Shown here piece after piece: positions 8,797 to 17,935 of a stretch of 64,000 nucleotides of DNA. Made by a program: the position numbers and the translations under genes. Origin of the DNA: Chryseobacterium vaccae (GTDB lineage: Bacteria > Bacteroidota > Bacteroidia > Flavobacteriales > Weeksellaceae); contig NZ_VSWH01000001.1 of NCBI RefSeq assembly GCF_009602705.1, forward strand, positions 1,922,001 to 1,986,000, written 5' to 3'. Position 1 is the stretch's first letter, and each line of letters opens with the position of its first letter. The notes under the pieces are model-generated. The model did no database searches and was not told the DNA's origin. It saw only the letters and a list, made by a program, of their open reading frames with translations.

Positions 8797-9249
8797 TCAT
8801 TTCCAGAACTGATCCGGATAGTTGTCCTGCTCTTTCTGATGGATAAGGCTCAGTTTGTTTCCTATTTCCGTCATTTCATCATCTGATAAATGGTTTTCCA
8901 GATGTGGAAAATACATTCGTTCTTCAAAACGTATATGCCCGCTCAAAGCATCTGCAAAATCTTCTAAAAGTCTGGGATTCTGAGATTGATTCACAGTATT
9001 AATCAGCTTTCTTATTTCAGAATGTTCTTTCTGCATCTGAAACTGAAGGCTTTCATTTTCCGGTTCCGGCAATACGGTATCCTCTATTTCAAAATGTTTG
9101 CTCAGGCTTTCCTGCCAAAAATAGTTGATATATTTTTTGATCCTGTCGTAAGTAATATTCTTTCTAACCCCTTCACGGATCTTCCAGCTGCACAACAATC
9201 CGAAATGATGATCTCTTGATAGTGGTACTAAATTTTCATTCCTTTTCAT
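8797..9249 (-). CDS. Hemerythrin-like diiron protein
   Basis: 150-residue helical protein with hemerythrin HHE motifs: LSRDHHFGLL at the N-terminus, KHFEIEDTVLP (about 54-64) and HIRFEERMYFPHLE (about 110-123), giving the usual histidine and carboxylate ligands of a diiron site. It probably handles NO or oxygen or helps repair iron centres. It follows norB but a hairpin terminator separates the two, so it may have its own or read-through expression. Confidence 0.85.
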   Translation of the reverse strand: MKRNENLVPLSRDHHFGLLCSWKIREGVRKNITYDRIKKYINYFWQESLSKHFEIEDTVLPEPENESLQFQMQKEHSEIRKLINTVNQSQNPRLLEDFADALSGHIRFEERMYFPHLENHLSDDEMTEIGNKLSLIHQKEQDNYPDQFWK

Positions 9250-9260
9250 ATCTTCAAATT

Positions 9261-9293
9261 TTAAAAAGAACTGCCGCCTTTCAGCAGCAGCTC
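9261..9293 (-). terminator. Terminator between norB and the hemerythrin gene
   Basis: On the minus strand GAGCTGCT pairs with GGCAGTTC (8 bp, G-T pairs included) around a short loop and is followed by TTTTT. It lies 13 bases after the norB stop. Confidence 0.6.
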
Positions 9294-9305
9294 AAGTTGA
9301 TTATA

Positions 9306-11549
9306 TTATCTCTTTTCTTTTAATGACCATCCTGTTTTAAGTCCGATAATGAAAATGACGATCAACAGTTCTCCCACAGCAAGCAACACATCCCCGGGAA
9401 CGCGCAGCCAGCGTAAGGTATGCATCATATCGGTTTGCATGAATTCTGCGGAACGGGCATACCAATATCCTTCTTTAATAGATGCAACAGACTGCATGAT
9501 GCCGATAGGAAGTAAACTGATGGTAACCATGACCAATAAGCCGATGTTGGTAAGCCAGAATGCCCATCCAATGAGTTTATCATTCCAGTGCCTGTCCGGA
9601 TACAATCCACGCAATACAAACATCATCAATCCGATTCCTAAAATTCCGTACACTCCGAATAATGCAGCATGACCATGTACAGCTGTTGTATTCAAGCCCT
9701 GAATATAGTATAGCGCAATCGGCGGATTAATCGCAAATCCAAAGATCCCTGCTCCTAAGAAATTCCAGAAACACATAGCAATGAAGCAGTAGATCGGCCA
9801 TTTGTAAGCTCTGATCCATTTTGTGGATTTACTGATCTTATAATTCTGCCATGCTTCAAACCCAATCAATACCAACGGAACAATTTCCAATGCACTGAAT
9901 GTAGCTCCTAAAGCCAATACTGCGGTAGGTGTAGCACTGAAATACAAGTGGTGGAATGTTCCTAAGATACCCCCTGCAAGGAAAATAATGGTAGAGAACA
10001 ATACGGCATTGGTAGCGGATTTTAATCCTAATAATCCCAATCTTGTAAATAAGAATGCTGCTACAACGGTTGCAAATACTTCAAAGAAACCTTCTACCCA
10101 AAGGTGTACGACCCACCATCTCCAATATTCGGCAATTGCCATGTGTGTTTGTCTTCCGTACATTAATCCTGCTCCATAGAACAATGCGATCGCTACTGCA
10201 GAAAGCGTGAATAAAAGTAGTAAATGTCTGTTGGCATCTTTTTTCTTCAAGGCAGGTAATAAGGCTCTGATCATCAATACCAACCACAAAATAAGCCCAA
10301 CCAATAGTAAAATCTGCCATACTCTACCCAATTCTACATATTCGTATCCGGAATGTCCCCAAAGGAAATTATCAACATAACCTAATTTCTGCATTACTCC
10401 GAACCATTGTCCTGCCAATGAACCTAAAACCACGATCAGCAATGCCCCGAATAAAACATTCACCCCAAGTACCTGATATTTTGGTTCGTATCCTGAAACG
10501 GCAGGTGCAATATATAATCCTGTTGCCAACCATGAGGTTGCAATCCAGAAAATAGCCAGCTGAACATGCCAGCTTCGGGAAATGGATTGTGGCAGGATCT
10601 CATCCAGCGGAAATCCATAGAAAGCACTTCCTTCTACCCCGTAATGTGCGGTAACTACCCCTGCAAGCATCTGAACCAGGATCAGAAGAGCAACAACCCA
10701 GATATATTTTAACGTAGCCCTCATGGAAGGAGTTGGCTTCATATTTCTTAAAGGATCTTCCAACGGAAGTTTCTCGCTGAGTTCTTCTTCTTTATGACGG
10801 GCATGATAAAATACAAGTAAACCTACACAACCCAACAGCATCAGGACACTGAAACCTGACCATAAGTGCAATGAAGGCGGCGGAATATTACCGATCATCT
10901 CATCATGAGGCCAGTTATTGGTATATGAAACCTCATCGCCGGGACGATCTGTGATACAAACCCACGCTGCCCATGAGAAGAAGGCATTCATTTTTGCCAT
11001 TCTTTCGGGAGTCTTCACTGTATTTTTCGGAATAGCGTATTGATCTCTCAGCTTTGCCATTTCCGGATCATCCATGAATATTTTTGCATAATACTTAGCC
11101 AGTTCTGCCTGTACTTTAGCACGTTCCGGACTGATCACAATGGTGTTTGTGGCTTCGTCCAACGTATTTTTGCGGATTTCTTTTTTCAGAAGAACCTTGT
11201 ATTTCGCCTGTTCATCGTCGGATAAATCTTTATAAACTTTTCCATCTTTTTTAGCCAGTTCTTCCAGAAGAAGAAGTGATTCGCGGTGAAGATAGTCGGC
11301 ACTCCAGTCAGGCGCGATGTATGCTCCGTGTCCCCATATACTTCCAACGGTCTGTCCCCCGATAGATTGCCAAACATTTTGTCCGTCTTTGATGTCCTGT
11401 CCGGTTGCTATAATGGTACCATCTGTAGTTACAATTTTGTCGGGAACCGGCGGAATCTTTCTGTAGATCTCCACGCCATAGAAAATAAGTACCGCAAAGG
11501 AACCCAGAATGACCGCCGTGAGCCAGATCCATAATTTTTTAGGTGTCAT
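9306..11549 (-). CDS. norB: Quinol-dependent nitric oxide reductase (qNor)
   Basis: 747-residue single-subunit NO reductase that reduces 2 NO to N2O with electrons from the quinol pool. The long N-terminal extension that replaces the cytochrome c subunit of cNor is present, with a first membrane helix, a large periplasmic part (WSADYLHRESLLLL, NNWPHDEMIGNIPP) and then about a dozen helices. Heme and non-heme iron ligands are recognisable in SRSWHVQLAIFW, GTFHHLYFSATP and VHGHAALFGVYG. It lies 24 bases after scdA and probably shares its promoter. Confidence 0.95.
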   Translation of the reverse strand: MTPKKLWIWLTAVILGSFAVLIFYGVEIYRKIPPVPDKIVTTDGTIIATGQDIKDGQNVWQSIGGQTVGSIWGHGAYIAPDWSADYLHRESLLLLEELAKKDGKVYKDLSDDEQAKYKVLLKKEIRKNTLDEATNTIVISPERAKVQAELAKYYAKIFMDDPEMAKLRDQYAIPKNTVKTPERMAKMNAFFSWAAWVCITDRPGDEVSYTNNWPHDEMIGNIPPPSLHLWSGFSVLMLLGCVGLLVFYHARHKEEELSEKLPLEDPLRNMKPTPSMRATLKYIWVVALLILVQMLAGVVTAHYGVEGSAFYGFPLDEILPQSISRSWHVQLAIFWIATSWLATGLYIAPAVSGYEPKYQVLGVNVLFGALLIVVLGSLAGQWFGVMQKLGYVDNFLWGHSGYEYVELGRVWQILLLVGLILWLVLMIRALLPALKKKDANRHLLLLFTLSAVAIALFYGAGLMYGRQTHMAIAEYWRWWVVHLWVEGFFEVFATVVAAFLFTRLGLLGLKSATNAVLFSTIIFLAGGILGTFHHLYFSATPTAVLALGATFSALEIVPLVLIGFEAWQNYKISKSTKWIRAYKWPIYCFIAMCFWNFLGAGIFGFAINPPIALYYIQGLNTTAVHGHAALFGVYGILGIGLMMFVLRGLYPDRHWNDKLIGWAFWLTNIGLLVMVTISLLPIGIMQSVASIKEGYWYARSAEFMQTDMMHTLRWLRVPGDVLLAVGELLIVIFIIGLKTGWSLKEKR

Positions 11550-11573
11550 ATACTCAATTTTTAATGTTGTACT

Positions 11574-12290
11574 TTACTGAAATTCTTTTTCCAGTTTAAT
11601 TGCTTTCGGGAAAAGGATGTTATTTTCCAGATGAATGTGCTTGTGAAGATCATTTTCAAAATCCTGAAGCATTGAGAAAGTTACTCTATATGTGTTGCAG
11701 GCATCAGCCGGAGGAGTGTATTCATCAGTAAGTTCTGCAATCTTTCTCAGTCTTTCCCCTTCTACGGTGTGTTCATGCTTCATCATGTTCACCGGATTTT
11801 CCACTGTTCCGAATGGCGGCTGTGGAATTGCACTTCCGTCAATCTGTGCTTTAACCATGTTTTTAATGAATGGGAAAAGCATAAGTTCTTCTTTCTTCAT
11901 GTGTGCTCCCAGATCCTGTGCAGAAGCATCAAACAGCTCTCTGATCTCAAACAGTTCGGGATGACTTCCACCATGTACCTTACAAAGCTTGTCTAAAAAT
12001 GCCTGAAGAACAGGTGTTTTCTCTTCCACGTAGCGGTGATGTGTCTTCTCTACATAATCTGCGAGTAAATCTAATGGCCAACTGTTGAAATCAATAGAAT
12101 TGTCATCTCTTTTTGAAAGGTTTTCTATTTCTTCGTAGATGGGTTCTGTATCGATCTTTCTGTTTTCGCAGGCTTCTTCGATGGTTCTGCCTCCTTTGCA
12201 GCAGAAATCGATTCCGTACTTTTTGAATATTGCAGCAGTTCTAAAATCTTCCGCCACTATTTCGCCTATAAAATCTGTCTTTATATTCAT
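11574..12290 (-). CDS. scdA: Iron-sulfur cluster repair protein ScdA/YtfE (RIC)
   Basis: 238-residue diiron protein that repairs nitrosatively damaged iron-sulfur clusters. The N-terminal ScdA domain has the DFCCKGGRTIEEAC motif (about residues 28-41). The C-terminal hemerythrin-like domain has the ligands in KTHHRYVEEK, HGGSHPELFE, HMKKEELMLFPFI, MMKHEHTVEGE and HIHLENNILFP. Placing it with norB is a known partnership in NO defence. The operator-like palindrome ends two bases before the start codon. Confidence 0.94.
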   Translation of the reverse strand: MNIKTDFIGEIVAEDFRTAAIFKKYGIDFCCKGGRTIEEACENRKIDTEPIYEEIENLSKRDDNSIDFNSWPLDLLADYVEKTHHRYVEEKTPVLQAFLDKLCKVHGGSHPELFEIRELFDASAQDLGAHMKKEELMLFPFIKNMVKAQIDGSAIPQPPFGTVENPVNMMKHEHTVEGERLRKIAELTDEYTPPADACNTYRVTFSMLQDFENDLHKHIHLENNILFPKAIKLEKEFQ

Positions 12291-12291
12291 A

Positions 12292-12315
12292 ATTTAATAC
12301 TTTTTTATCTTTTAT
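12292..12315 (-). promoter_or_regulatory. Operator-like palindrome before scdA-norB
   Basis: Minus strand ATAAAAGA-TAAAAAAG-TATTAAAT, nearly identical to the second site before the DUF438 gene. It lies in the leader just ahead of the scdA ATG. Confidence 0.55.
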
Positions 12316-12355
12316 TGTTTTAAAATTTTTTTGTTTTTTTTAAGGATTTATATTC

Positions 12356-12796
12356 TTATGATTTTTTTAATGAAAGAATATATTTTACCATTTTCTGTGC
12401 ATTTTCTTTACTCATTCCGGCATGTGGTGTCATAGGAATATCTCCCCAAACGCCTTTACCTCCGTCAATGATTTTCTGTGCAAGCCGATCAATATCTGCT
12501 TCTGTATATTTAGCAGCCACTTCCTGATAAGCAGGACCTACTAACTTTGAGTCTAGCTTATGACAACCAAGGCAGTCTGTACCTTCCACCAATGATTTTC
12601 CTTCTGCAATTTCAGCTTCAGGACCGCTTGCTGCAGCTGTGGATGTAATCTCTGAAGAGTCTGCCGGTTTAGGTTCATCAAGCATTATATTGGATTCTGT
12701 AGCGTTTGTTGTATCTGTTGCTACTGTTTCTTTTTTGTCTGAACAAGCGGTGATGCTAAGTGATAACAGTAATGCTGCTAATAATAATTTTTTCAT
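12356..12796 (-). CDS. Small c-type cytochrome lipoprotein
   Basis: 146 residues. Lipoprotein signal with lipobox cysteine C18 (SITAC), then a low-complexity linker rich in Thr, Ala and Ser (about 19-60), then a class I cytochrome c domain with CLGCH at 75-79, the LVGPAY stretch after it and a Met ligand in TPHAGMS. It resembles cytochrome c551/c5 types. As the last gene of the nirK run it is the likely electron donor to the copper nitrite reductase in the periplasm. Confidence 0.88.
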   Translation of the reverse strand: MKKLLLAALLLSLSITACSDKKETVATDTTNATESNIMLDEPKPADSSEITSTAAASGPEAEIAEGKSLVEGTDCLGCHKLDSKLVGPAYQEVAAKYTEADIDRLAQKIIDGGKGVWGDIPMTPHAGMSKENAQKMVKYILSLKKS

Positions 12797-12814
12797 TGTT
12801 AAATACTTTTCGGA

Positions 12815-13378
12815 TTATAATTCTAATTGTTTTTTGATTTCTTTTACAAGGGCTTCATTATCATTTCCTAAGCCCTCTTTCTGGAAAGCGAGTATTCCTT
12901 CTTTAGAATAGACACTGATGATATTGGAGTGAGAAAATTCTATCGGTGAAATTTCTTTATACTTCACAGCCATGATATTAGCCAATTCCCTTGTTTCTGC
13001 TTCTGTACTTCGGATGAAAGTCCATTCATCATCCTTAAATTTATTGATTTCCATATAGGCTTTCATAACTTCCGGCGTGTCTGTTTCAGGATCGATAGAG
13101 ATCAAAACATATTGGATGTCATCACTGTCTACTTTTCCTACCATTTTAGAAATGTTTCTCATTTCATCAGCCAGTCTGGGGCAAGCCGTTTTGCATGAGG
13201 TAAAGATCATGGTGGTAACAATTACTTTTCCCTGGAAGTCGGAGAAGGTTATTTTACTTCCGTCCTGTTTTTCCCATTCAGAAGCCAGATTGTATATGGA
13301 ATCAGGTTTCAAAGGTTCGTTTTTTTTGCTGCAGGAGAATAAAACCAGTGCCAACAAAAAATATAATAGACTTTTCAT
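12815..13378 (-). CDS. SCO1/SenC copper chaperone lipoprotein
   Basis: 187 residues. Lipobox at LFSC (C16), then a thioredoxin-fold domain with the copper-binding TSCKTACP motif (C62, C66) and the conserved histidine in EFSHSNIIS near residue 149. The LISIDPETDTPEVMK stretch is typical of the family. SCO proteins deliver copper or reduce cysteines at copper sites. Placed between nirV and the cytochrome gene it probably helps to load copper into NirK. Confidence 0.9.
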   Translation of the reverse strand: MKSLLYFLLALVLFSCSKKNEPLKPDSIYNLASEWEKQDGSKITFSDFQGKVIVTTMIFTSCKTACPRLADEMRNISKMVGKVDSDDIQYVLISIDPETDTPEVMKAYMEINKFKDDEWTFIRSTEAETRELANIMAVKYKEISPIEFSHSNIISVYSKEGILAFQKEGLGNDNEALVKEIKKQLEL

Positions 13379-13394
13379 TTTATTTAAACTTTAA

Positions 13395-14216
13395 TTAATC
13401 TTTCGCACATCTAAATCCAAGGTTGTTGAGACAGTAATCGGCTTTCAAGCTTCCTCTGAGTGCATACCGGACAAATGCCGCATAATTTCTGAGATCCGCT
13501 GATGTAACTGCCGCGCCTGCACAGAACATAGATTCGTTGGTGGTATTATCTTTTCTGGATTCCCCGCTCATCATCACCGAATTGAAATCATAGGTCCATT
13601 CCCACACCATTCCGTACATATCATAAACACCGTAATAATTAGGTTGTGAATGCTTTACAGGCTGTTTGCTTTTTTCTTTTTTCTGATAGGATTTCAATAT
13701 AAATTCTGTAAACTCCGGCTTTTGGGAAGCATCTTTGGAATCTCTGTCCGCAAGTGCTGTATATTCCCATTCATCTATTGTCGGAAGTCTTTTCCCTACA
13801 CTTTCGGCATACGCTTTTGCGGCATACCAGGAAACATTGGTGACAGGCGTTTCCGGACCTAAGTTTTCAGGAATTTCAAAATCGCTCTTCCAGTTTTTCA
13901 GATAGGTTGTATCTGCATATAGTCTTAGGATCTTACTTTTGGCCCATTGGGGATTTTTCTTCAGGAATTCGAGATATTCTCCATTGGTAATAGGACTTTC
14001 GTCAAGATAAAATGTTTTAACTTTTACGATTCTCCCTGAATCTTTACCAATAAAGGCTTTATACGTTCCCCCATCTATTTTTACCATTTTTTTTGAGCTG
14101 GAGACTTTGTTCGGATGGTGTTGAACGTGGGGCTTCGTATCAGAAACATCGCGGTGACCGGAACAGGAAACCTGACTGATAACAATTATAAAAAATATTA
14201 CTAATACACCTTTCAT
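13395..14216 (-). CDS. nirV: NirV-like formylglycine-generating-enzyme-family lipoprotein
   Basis: Member of the FGE/SUMF1 fold. Motifs: KIDGGTYKAFIG, FYLDESPITNGEYLEFL, TPVTNVSWYAAKAYAESVGKRLPTIDEWEY-type core (about 140-165), GMVWEWTYDF and the terminal LNNLGFRCAKD. A lipobox follows a short signal (ISQVSC). I start it at 14216 because an AAGGGAAA ribosome-binding-like stretch precedes that ATG; an upstream ATG at 14240 would add eight residues. It follows nirK by about 70 bases. NirV accompanies nirK in many denitrifiers; its chemical role is not established. Confidence 0.85.
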   Translation of the reverse strand: MKGVLVIFFIIVISQVSCSGHRDVSDTKPHVQHHPNKVSSSKKMVKIDGGTYKAFIGKDSGRIVKVKTFYLDESPITNGEYLEFLKKNPQWAKSKILRLYADTTYLKNWKSDFEIPENLGPETPVTNVSWYAAKAYAESVGKRLPTIDEWEYTALADRDSKDASQKPEFTEFILKSYQKKEKSKQPVKHSQPNYYGVYDMYGMVWEWTYDFNSVMMSGESRKDNTTNESMFCAGAAVTSADLRNYAAFVRYALRGSLKADYCLNNLGFRCAKD

Positions 14217-14286
14217 GATTTCCCTTTTTATAATCCCCAATGAGACCTAAGTAATAACACCCTTTCAACTATATATTTACTTTAAT

Positions 14287-15321
14287 TTAATTTTTCTTAT
14301 AAATGGCCGGATTTTCAGGACCCGTCACTTTTATTTTTCCCAAAGCTCCTTTATTGAATGCTCTGAAAATGGCATGGTCTACGATCACATATTCTCCCGG
14401 AACGGTTGCTTTAAATTCTACGATTGTAGCTCCTCCCGGTGGAATCAAAGTAGTTTGTACATCTTCATTGATCTTGCTTCCTCCTTCTATGTATACTTTG
14501 TCAAAGATCTCACCGATAACGTGGAAAGAAGAGGTAAGGTTGGGTCCTCCGTTTCCTACATAAAAACGAACTGTTTCTCCAACTTTAGCCTGAAGTTCCC
14601 CTTTACCTAGCAAAGCACCTGTATGTCCGTTGAACACTACATATTCAGGATGTTCTGCAATGGCTTTGTCCATATCAAATTCCTGTAATCCTTTATCCCC
14701 GAATTTTCCTTTGGTGTAGAAATCTCCTTGCATGATGTAAAACTCCTTGTCTACTTTCGGTAAACCTCCTTCCGGTTCGATAAGGATCAAACCGTACATT
14801 CCGTTGGCGATATGCATTCCTACAGGTGCTGTTGCACAATGATAGACATACAGTCCGGGATTTAAGGCTTTAAAATTGAATACTTTCTCTGTTCCTGGTG
14901 CTACAAATGTGGCTTCTGCTCCTCCTCCGGGACCGTTCACGGCATGAAGGTCTATGTTATGAGGAAAATTGCTGTTTTCATTGTTTTTAAGGTGAAGCTC
15001 GATCTCATCTCCTACTCTTGCGCGGATAAAACTACCGGGAACTGTTCCGTTGAATGTCCAGAAGTTATATTGCGTTCCATCTGCCAATTCACCGACTTTT
15101 TCAATAATTTCCAGTCTTACAATGACTTTTTTGGCAGCTCTCTCTCCTACAGGAGCAGGTACATAAGGCGGAGCAACCAGTTTTTGTTCTTCTGATGAAC
15201 CGTCTGTAGCTATTTTTTCGGCATCCGCTGTTTTATCTGTGGCAGCGGATGGATTTTGTTTGCATGAATTCATACTGATGAACGCAGACAAAACGGCAGT
15301 GATGAAGATGGATTTTTTCAT
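14287..15321 (-). CDS. nirK: Copper-containing nitrite reductase NirK
   Basis: 344-residue lipoprotein (cysteine C20) reducing nitrite to nitric oxide in the periplasm. Two cupredoxin domains. All copper ligands are present: type 1 H121, C162, H170, M175; type 2 H126, H161, H316. The catalytic aspartate D124 and histidine H267 are also in place. It is the first gene of nirK-nirV-sco-cytochrome c. A copy of the shared palindrome lies 54 bases upstream of the start. Confidence 0.97.
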   Translation of the reverse strand: MKKSIFITAVLSAFISMNSCKQNPSAATDKTADAEKIATDGSSEEQKLVAPPYVPAPVGERAAKKVIVRLEIIEKVGELADGTQYNFWTFNGTVPGSFIRARVGDEIELHLKNNENSNFPHNIDLHAVNGPGGGAEATFVAPGTEKVFNFKALNPGLYVYHCATAPVGMHIANGMYGLILIEPEGGLPKVDKEFYIMQGDFYTKGKFGDKGLQEFDMDKAIAEHPEYVVFNGHTGALLGKGELQAKVGETVRFYVGNGGPNLTSSFHVIGEIFDKVYIEGGSKINEDVQTTLIPPGGATIVEFKATVPGEYVIVDHAIFRAFNKGALGKIKVTGPENPAIYKKN

Positions 15322-15374
15322 TTTGATTGGTTTACGTTTTTTGGCTTAAAATAATTTTATTCAATTTAACAAGA

Positions 15375-15398
15375 TATAAATACCTTTTAGTGTTTTAT
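15375..15398 (-). promoter_or_regulatory. Operator-like palindrome before nirK
   Basis: Minus strand ATAAAACA-CTAAAAGG-TATTTATA, a looser copy of the 24-bp motif. I could not fix the -7 box with confidence here. Confidence 0.5.
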
Positions 15399-15443
15399 TT
15401 GTCACTGCTTAAAACTTGATTTTAATTGATTCTGATAAATATT

Positions 15444-15875
15444 TTATTTTTTTAAAAAAGTCAGTTTCAAATCTAAGTTCTTGACAAACATTCTGATCTT
15501 GGAGTTTTCCAGCATATCTCTTATTTCTTTACGGATATGTTTGAAATCATTATGGATAGGACAAGGATGATCTTCCGAGCATTCTCTGAGTCCTAAACCA
15601 CAACCTGAAAAAAGTTTGTCTCCGTCTATCTCTCTTACAATATCTGCTATAGATTGCTCGAAGTTATTTTCATCCATATAAAAACCACCGTTGGGTCCTT
15701 TTGCAGATTGTACAAAACCTTTTCTGCTGAGTTCCTGTAGTATTTTGGCAATGAAATACTCCGGGGAATCTATTCCTGATGAAATATCTTTGATCCCTAC
15801 TCTGCTTCCGTCCTTGGACTTCTGCGCGATGAAGATCAGTGCACGAATGGCGTATTCACAGGTTTTAGAAAACAT
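15444..15875 (-). CDS. Rrf2-family Fe-S regulator (NsrR-like), copy 2
   Basis: 143-residue winged-helix regulator with the family's N-terminus (CEYAIRALIFIAQ) and wing (AKGPNGGFYM). C92, C99 and C105 have the same C-x6-C-x5-C spacing as copy 1 and could bind an iron-sulfur cluster. It lies between nirK and the DUF438 gene. The shared palindrome sits 27.5 bases (centre) upstream of its -7 box, so this protein is the leading candidate for the regulator that binds the motif and controls itself; that is inference. Confidence 0.88.
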   Translation of the reverse strand: MFSKTCEYAIRALIFIAQKSKDGSRVGIKDISSGIDSPEYFIAKILQELSRKGFVQSAKGPNGGFYMDENNFEQSIADIVREIDGDKLFSGCGLGLRECSEDHPCPIHNDFKHIRKEIRDMLENSKIRMFVKNLDLKLTFLKK

Positions 15876-15892
15876 TTGTTATTTTTATATTA

Positions 15893-15939
15893 CAAAGATA
15901 TATATTCGAATTTATATAAAAGAGTTTTTGGTATTTTAT
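15893..15939 (-). promoter_or_regulatory. rrf2 promoter with shared palindrome
   Basis: TATCTTTG -7 box (15893-15900, minus strand) and ATAAAATA-CCAAAAAC-TCTTTTAT (15916-15939) upstream. The centre-to-box distance is 27.5 bp, identical to site 1 of the DUF438 gene. Confidence 0.62.
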
Positions 15940-15954
15940 TTTTCATGATAATTA

Positions 15955-16911
15955 TCACTCCCATTCCAAAAGTCTTCTTTCTCCCTCGATCTTTTTGATC
16001 CCCGAAATATCCTGAGACATTTCGATAACCCCTCGATAGTTCTTCTGTGCGTCTCTTACGGCAAAATATCGTACATAGATTAGCTTGTCACGATAATTGA
16101 ACCAGAACGATGCTTCATTTTGCTCTCCTTTTCTGAAAGCTTCCAATATTTTCAGAACGGTATCCACACTTTTCGGAGGATGGCAAAAACGCACTTCTCT
16201 TCCGATAATTCCTGCACTTCTCGGGAAAACACGAATGTCTCCACGGTTATAGAAAATCACTCTGTCGTTTTCATCCACATAGGTAAGATCCAGCGGCAAT
16301 GTTCTGAATAAAAGATTCACCTGTTCCACTGTCATATATCCTTCATCAAAGTGTGATGCATTTTCATCAAAACTAACATCGGTTCTTATGGTTTTATCTT
16401 CGGAAGGATGTACATACTGCTCTTCTTCCGGATATTTTGCGGGTGGCTGACTCAGCATCCAGCCGATTTCATCTTCGCCTTCTCTCATTTTTATCCATTC
16501 TTCATCGGTAAGGATCTCCATTGCATTCGGGAAGAGAACCATTTTTTCCACCTGCATCAGATTTCTTAAGTTCTGACCCGCATATTCTATGTTTTGTTTT
16601 GCGGAATCCAGATCTTTTTCTTCAATATTTTTTCTGATGATCCTGAAAATATCCCGGATCGTATCATGGAAAGACCACATATTTCTGGAAGGTCCGGTCC
16701 ACCTTTTTTGCTCCAGAAAAGGAAACAGTTGATTTTCTTTTCGCTCAAATCTCCTCTCAACGGTTGACAAGTGGTTGAAAAGGTTATAAAATTTCTGAAA
16801 TTCTTCCTTCGGATCTGTTTGAAGCAATTCTTCCAGTAATGTATCGATCAGCTCCTCTTCCACCAGATAAGTGTGAACGGGATGTCCTGCTTTTAATTGA
16901 TTTTTATCCAT
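15955..16911 (-). CDS. DUF438/hemerythrin-PAS sensor-like protein
   Basis: 318 residues. An N-terminal helical region of the DUF438/hemerythrin type (VHTYLVEEELIDTLLEEL, RFERKENQLFPFLE, WSFHDTIRDIFRI, VEKMVLFPNAMEIL) is followed by a PAS domain (about 195-315: YVDENDRVIFYN, GIIGREVRFCHPPKSVD, YFAVRDAQKNYRGVIEMSQD). There is no output domain, so it may sense NO or redox state and act on a partner, or protect clusters. It has its own promoter, with copies of the island palindrome on both sides of it. Confidence 0.85.
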   Translation of the reverse strand: MDKNQLKAGHPVHTYLVEEELIDTLLEELLQTDPKEEFQKFYNLFNHLSTVERRFERKENQLFPFLEQKRWTGPSRNMWSFHDTIRDIFRIIRKNIEEKDLDSAKQNIEYAGQNLRNLMQVEKMVLFPNAMEILTDEEWIKMREGEDEIGWMLSQPPAKYPEEEQYVHPSEDKTIRTDVSFDENASHFDEGYMTVEQVNLLFRTLPLDLTYVDENDRVIFYNRGDIRVFPRSAGIIGREVRFCHPPKSVDTVLKILEAFRKGEQNEASFWFNYRDKLIYVRYFAVRDAQKNYRGVIEMSQDISGIKKIEGERRLLEWE

Positions 16912-16927
16912 TTTAGTTTTAATAGAA

Positions 16928-17002
16928 TATTAATACCTTTTTATCTTTTATAGAACAAAGGTAAGATTTCAACTTCAATTAAAAGAGTTTTTTATCTTTT
17001 AT
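16928..17002 (-). promoter_or_regulatory. DUF438-gene promoter with two operator copies
   Basis: -7 box TACCTTTG at 16956-16963 (minus strand). Site 1, ATAAAAGA-TAAAAAAC-TCTTTTAA (16979-17002), is centred 27.5 bp upstream of the box. Site 2, ATAAAAGA-TAAAAAGG-TATTAATA (16928-16951), covers the start region. Two copies flanking one promoter is the best single argument that the motif is real. Confidence 0.65.
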
Positions 17003-17026
17003 TATACTGATTTTTATCAGCAATCT

Positions 17027-17932
17027 TTAATGCTTTCCGCCGTTCAGTATTTTATAGATGTGCAGAATCCCCGGGAATATAGAATCCATCGACTCTTCGG
17101 CTCCTTTTGTTGAGCCTGGAAGTGCGATCACCAGAGTATCACCGATCATCCCGGCAAGACTTCTCGATAACATCGAATAAGGAGTTCTTTGCTGACCATA
17201 ATTTCTGATCGCTTCGGCAACTCCGGGAATTTCTCTGTCCAACAACGGACGAACAGCTTCGGGAGTGACATCTCGTTTCGAAAGCCCGGTTCCGCCTGTA
17301 ATCATTACCAACGAGATTCCGTCTTCTGCATACAGCCTGATCTTGCTCTGGATCTCAGCAATTTCATCAGGAATAACCACATAATCATTAATGTTTACCT
17401 TATTTTTCTCAAGGGATGAAATAATGGCTTTTCCTGCTTTATCTTCTTTTTTACCTTCAAAAATACTGTCCGAACACACAATTACAGATGCTATGATCCC
17501 TTCACCGGAATCTTTGATATCGGATTTTCCGCCTTTTTTCTCAAGCAGCCTGATGTTTTTGATCTCAATGTTTTTATCGATCGGTTTCAGCATATCATAC
17601 ATGGTAAGGGCAACGATTGAAGCGGAATGCATCGCCTCCACTTCTACCCCGGTTTTATAGATCGTATGAATTTCTGAAGTGATATGAATATCCAAATCCA
17701 TGATCTCAAACTGAATAGAGGTATATTCTATAGGAAGCGGATGACAGTCCGGAATAACATCACTCGTTTTTTTGGCTGCGAATAAGCCTGCTGTTTTGGA
17801 CATTTCAAAAACATTTCCTTTCGGAACTTTTTGATTCACAATAGCATCGATCGTCACCTGTGAACTGACGCTGACAACGGCTTCTGCAATAGCTTTCCTG
17901 AGTGTATTTGTTTTATGTGTGATATTAACCAT
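17027..17932 (-). CDS. moaCB: MoaC-MogA/MoaB fusion, molybdenum cofactor synthesis
   Basis: 301 residues with two domains. The first half is MoaC (KTAGLFAAKKTSDVIPDCHPLP and EVEAMHSASIVALTMYDMLK), which turns the cyclised GTP product into cyclic pyranopterin monophosphate. The second half (from about 140) is MoaB/MogA, with MITGGTGLSKRDVTPEA and LVIALPGSTKGAEESM, which adenylates molybdopterin. Such fusions are known. It is the last gene of the cofactor run, three bases after moaE. Confidence 0.93.
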   Translation of the reverse strand: MVNITHKTNTLRKAIAEAVVSVSSQVTIDAIVNQKVPKGNVFEMSKTAGLFAAKKTSDVIPDCHPLPIEYTSIQFEIMDLDIHITSEIHTIYKTGVEVEAMHSASIVALTMYDMLKPIDKNIEIKNIRLLEKKGGKSDIKDSGEGIIASVIVCSDSIFEGKKEDKAGKAIISSLEKNKVNINDYVVIPDEIAEIQSKIRLYAEDGISLVMITGGTGLSKRDVTPEAVRPLLDREIPGVAEAIRNYGQQRTPYSMLSRSLAGMIGDTLVIALPGSTKGAEESMDSIFPGILHIYKILNGGKH

Positions 17933-17935
17933 ACT

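Noticed and set aside
14217..14240. Longer NirV start at 14240
   Set aside because: The ATG at 14216 has a clear purine-rich ribosome-binding-like sequence in front and gives a compact lipoprotein signal; the longer start is possible but weaker.
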